Part shown: piece by piece, positions 5,400 through 5,489 of the stretch
Numbering within the stretch: position 1 is the first letter of the stretch
How the letters are laid out: every line of letters begins with the position of its first letter
NCBI RefSeq assembly: GCF_021811875.1
Contig: NZ_JAJBJD010000064.1
Location: 1 to 5,489 of the forward strand
Direction of reading: 5' to 3'
Length of the DNA stretch: 5,489 nt
From: Candidatus Bandiella numerosa
Lineage (GTDB): Bacteria > Pseudomonadota > Alphaproteobacteria > Rickettsiales > Midichloriaceae
Translations under genes and position numbers: made by a program
Notes under the pieces: generated by a model
Databases searched by the model: none
Seen by the model: the letters and a program-made list of their open reading frames with translations, nothing else
Told to the model about the DNA's origin: nothing

Positions 5400-5489
5400 G
5401 TGCTAACCTTTGACCTAAAACAATACAGGTATCAAATGGATTTTGAAATAATAGTAAGAAAAAAAGAAAAAGGCGAGGTAGTATCAGAG
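5400..5489 (+). CDS. Start of an unidentified gene (partial, runs off the window)
   Basis: A frame with no stop runs from 5391 to the window end. Two starts are possible: GTG at 5400, with AGGA only 3 nt upstream, or ATG at 5436, with AGG at the better distance of about 7 nt. From the ATG the product begins MDFEIIVRKKEKGEVVSE, a charged, lysine-rich start with no signal peptide. The gene begins 27 bp (GTG) or 63 bp (ATG) after the stop of the 147-codon gene, on the same strand with no terminator seen between, so they may be co-transcribed from the promoter at 4883. Thirty codons are too few to name a family, and in AT-rich DNA a frame this short could be chance. Confidence 0.4.
   Translation, partial: MLTFDLKQYRYQMDFEIIVRKKEKGEVVSE

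Overview
The window looks like a piece of a small, AT-rich alphaproteobacterial genome, most likely from Rickettsiales or a related intracellular lineage. Three things point there: the base composition and AT-rich codon use, Rickettsia-like pyruvate dehydrogenase E1 subunits (the beta subunit has no lipoyl domain), and an archaeal-type class I lysyl-tRNA synthetase of the alphaproteobacterial form. The assignment rests on remembered family sequences, not on a database search.

Left edge (1-126, minus strand): what looks like the terminus of an insertion sequence. It has a terminal-repeat-like end at 126 and the first 12 codons of an open frame running off the window; the N-terminus resembles IS6-family transposases. 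The element ends about 80 bp beyond the stop of pdhB.

Minus-strand cluster (207-2761): pdhA, then a flavodoxin/WrbA-like protein, then pdhB, with gaps of only 21 and 5 bp, so almost certainly one transcript. PdhA and PdhB form the alpha2beta2 E1 of pyruvate dehydrogenase, which decarboxylates pyruvate with thiamine diphosphate and passes the acetyl group to E2 (not in the window). A flavodoxin-fold gene between the two E1 genes is the most unusual gene arrangement here.

Minus-strand gene 2929-4500: lysS/lysK, class I lysyl-tRNA synthetase, with its own promoter-like sequence. A 167-bp spacer separates it from pdhA; this spacer carries an extended -10 element for the pdh operon and a 12-bp inverted repeat.

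Plus-strand part (4501-5489): a well-formed tRNA with anticodon CAT (probably the lysidine-modified tRNA-Ile, possibly elongator tRNA-Met), with a good promoter. Next comes a near-consensus sigma70 promoter (TTGACA, 17 bp, TACAAT) whose -35 box lies in an exact 12-bp tandem duplication. It drives an unrecognised 147-codon gene with an ambiguous start. The last 90 bp hold the start of another open frame that leaves the window. This right-hand part is the least explained region and the best candidate for something undescribed, but nothing in the sequence reveals its function.
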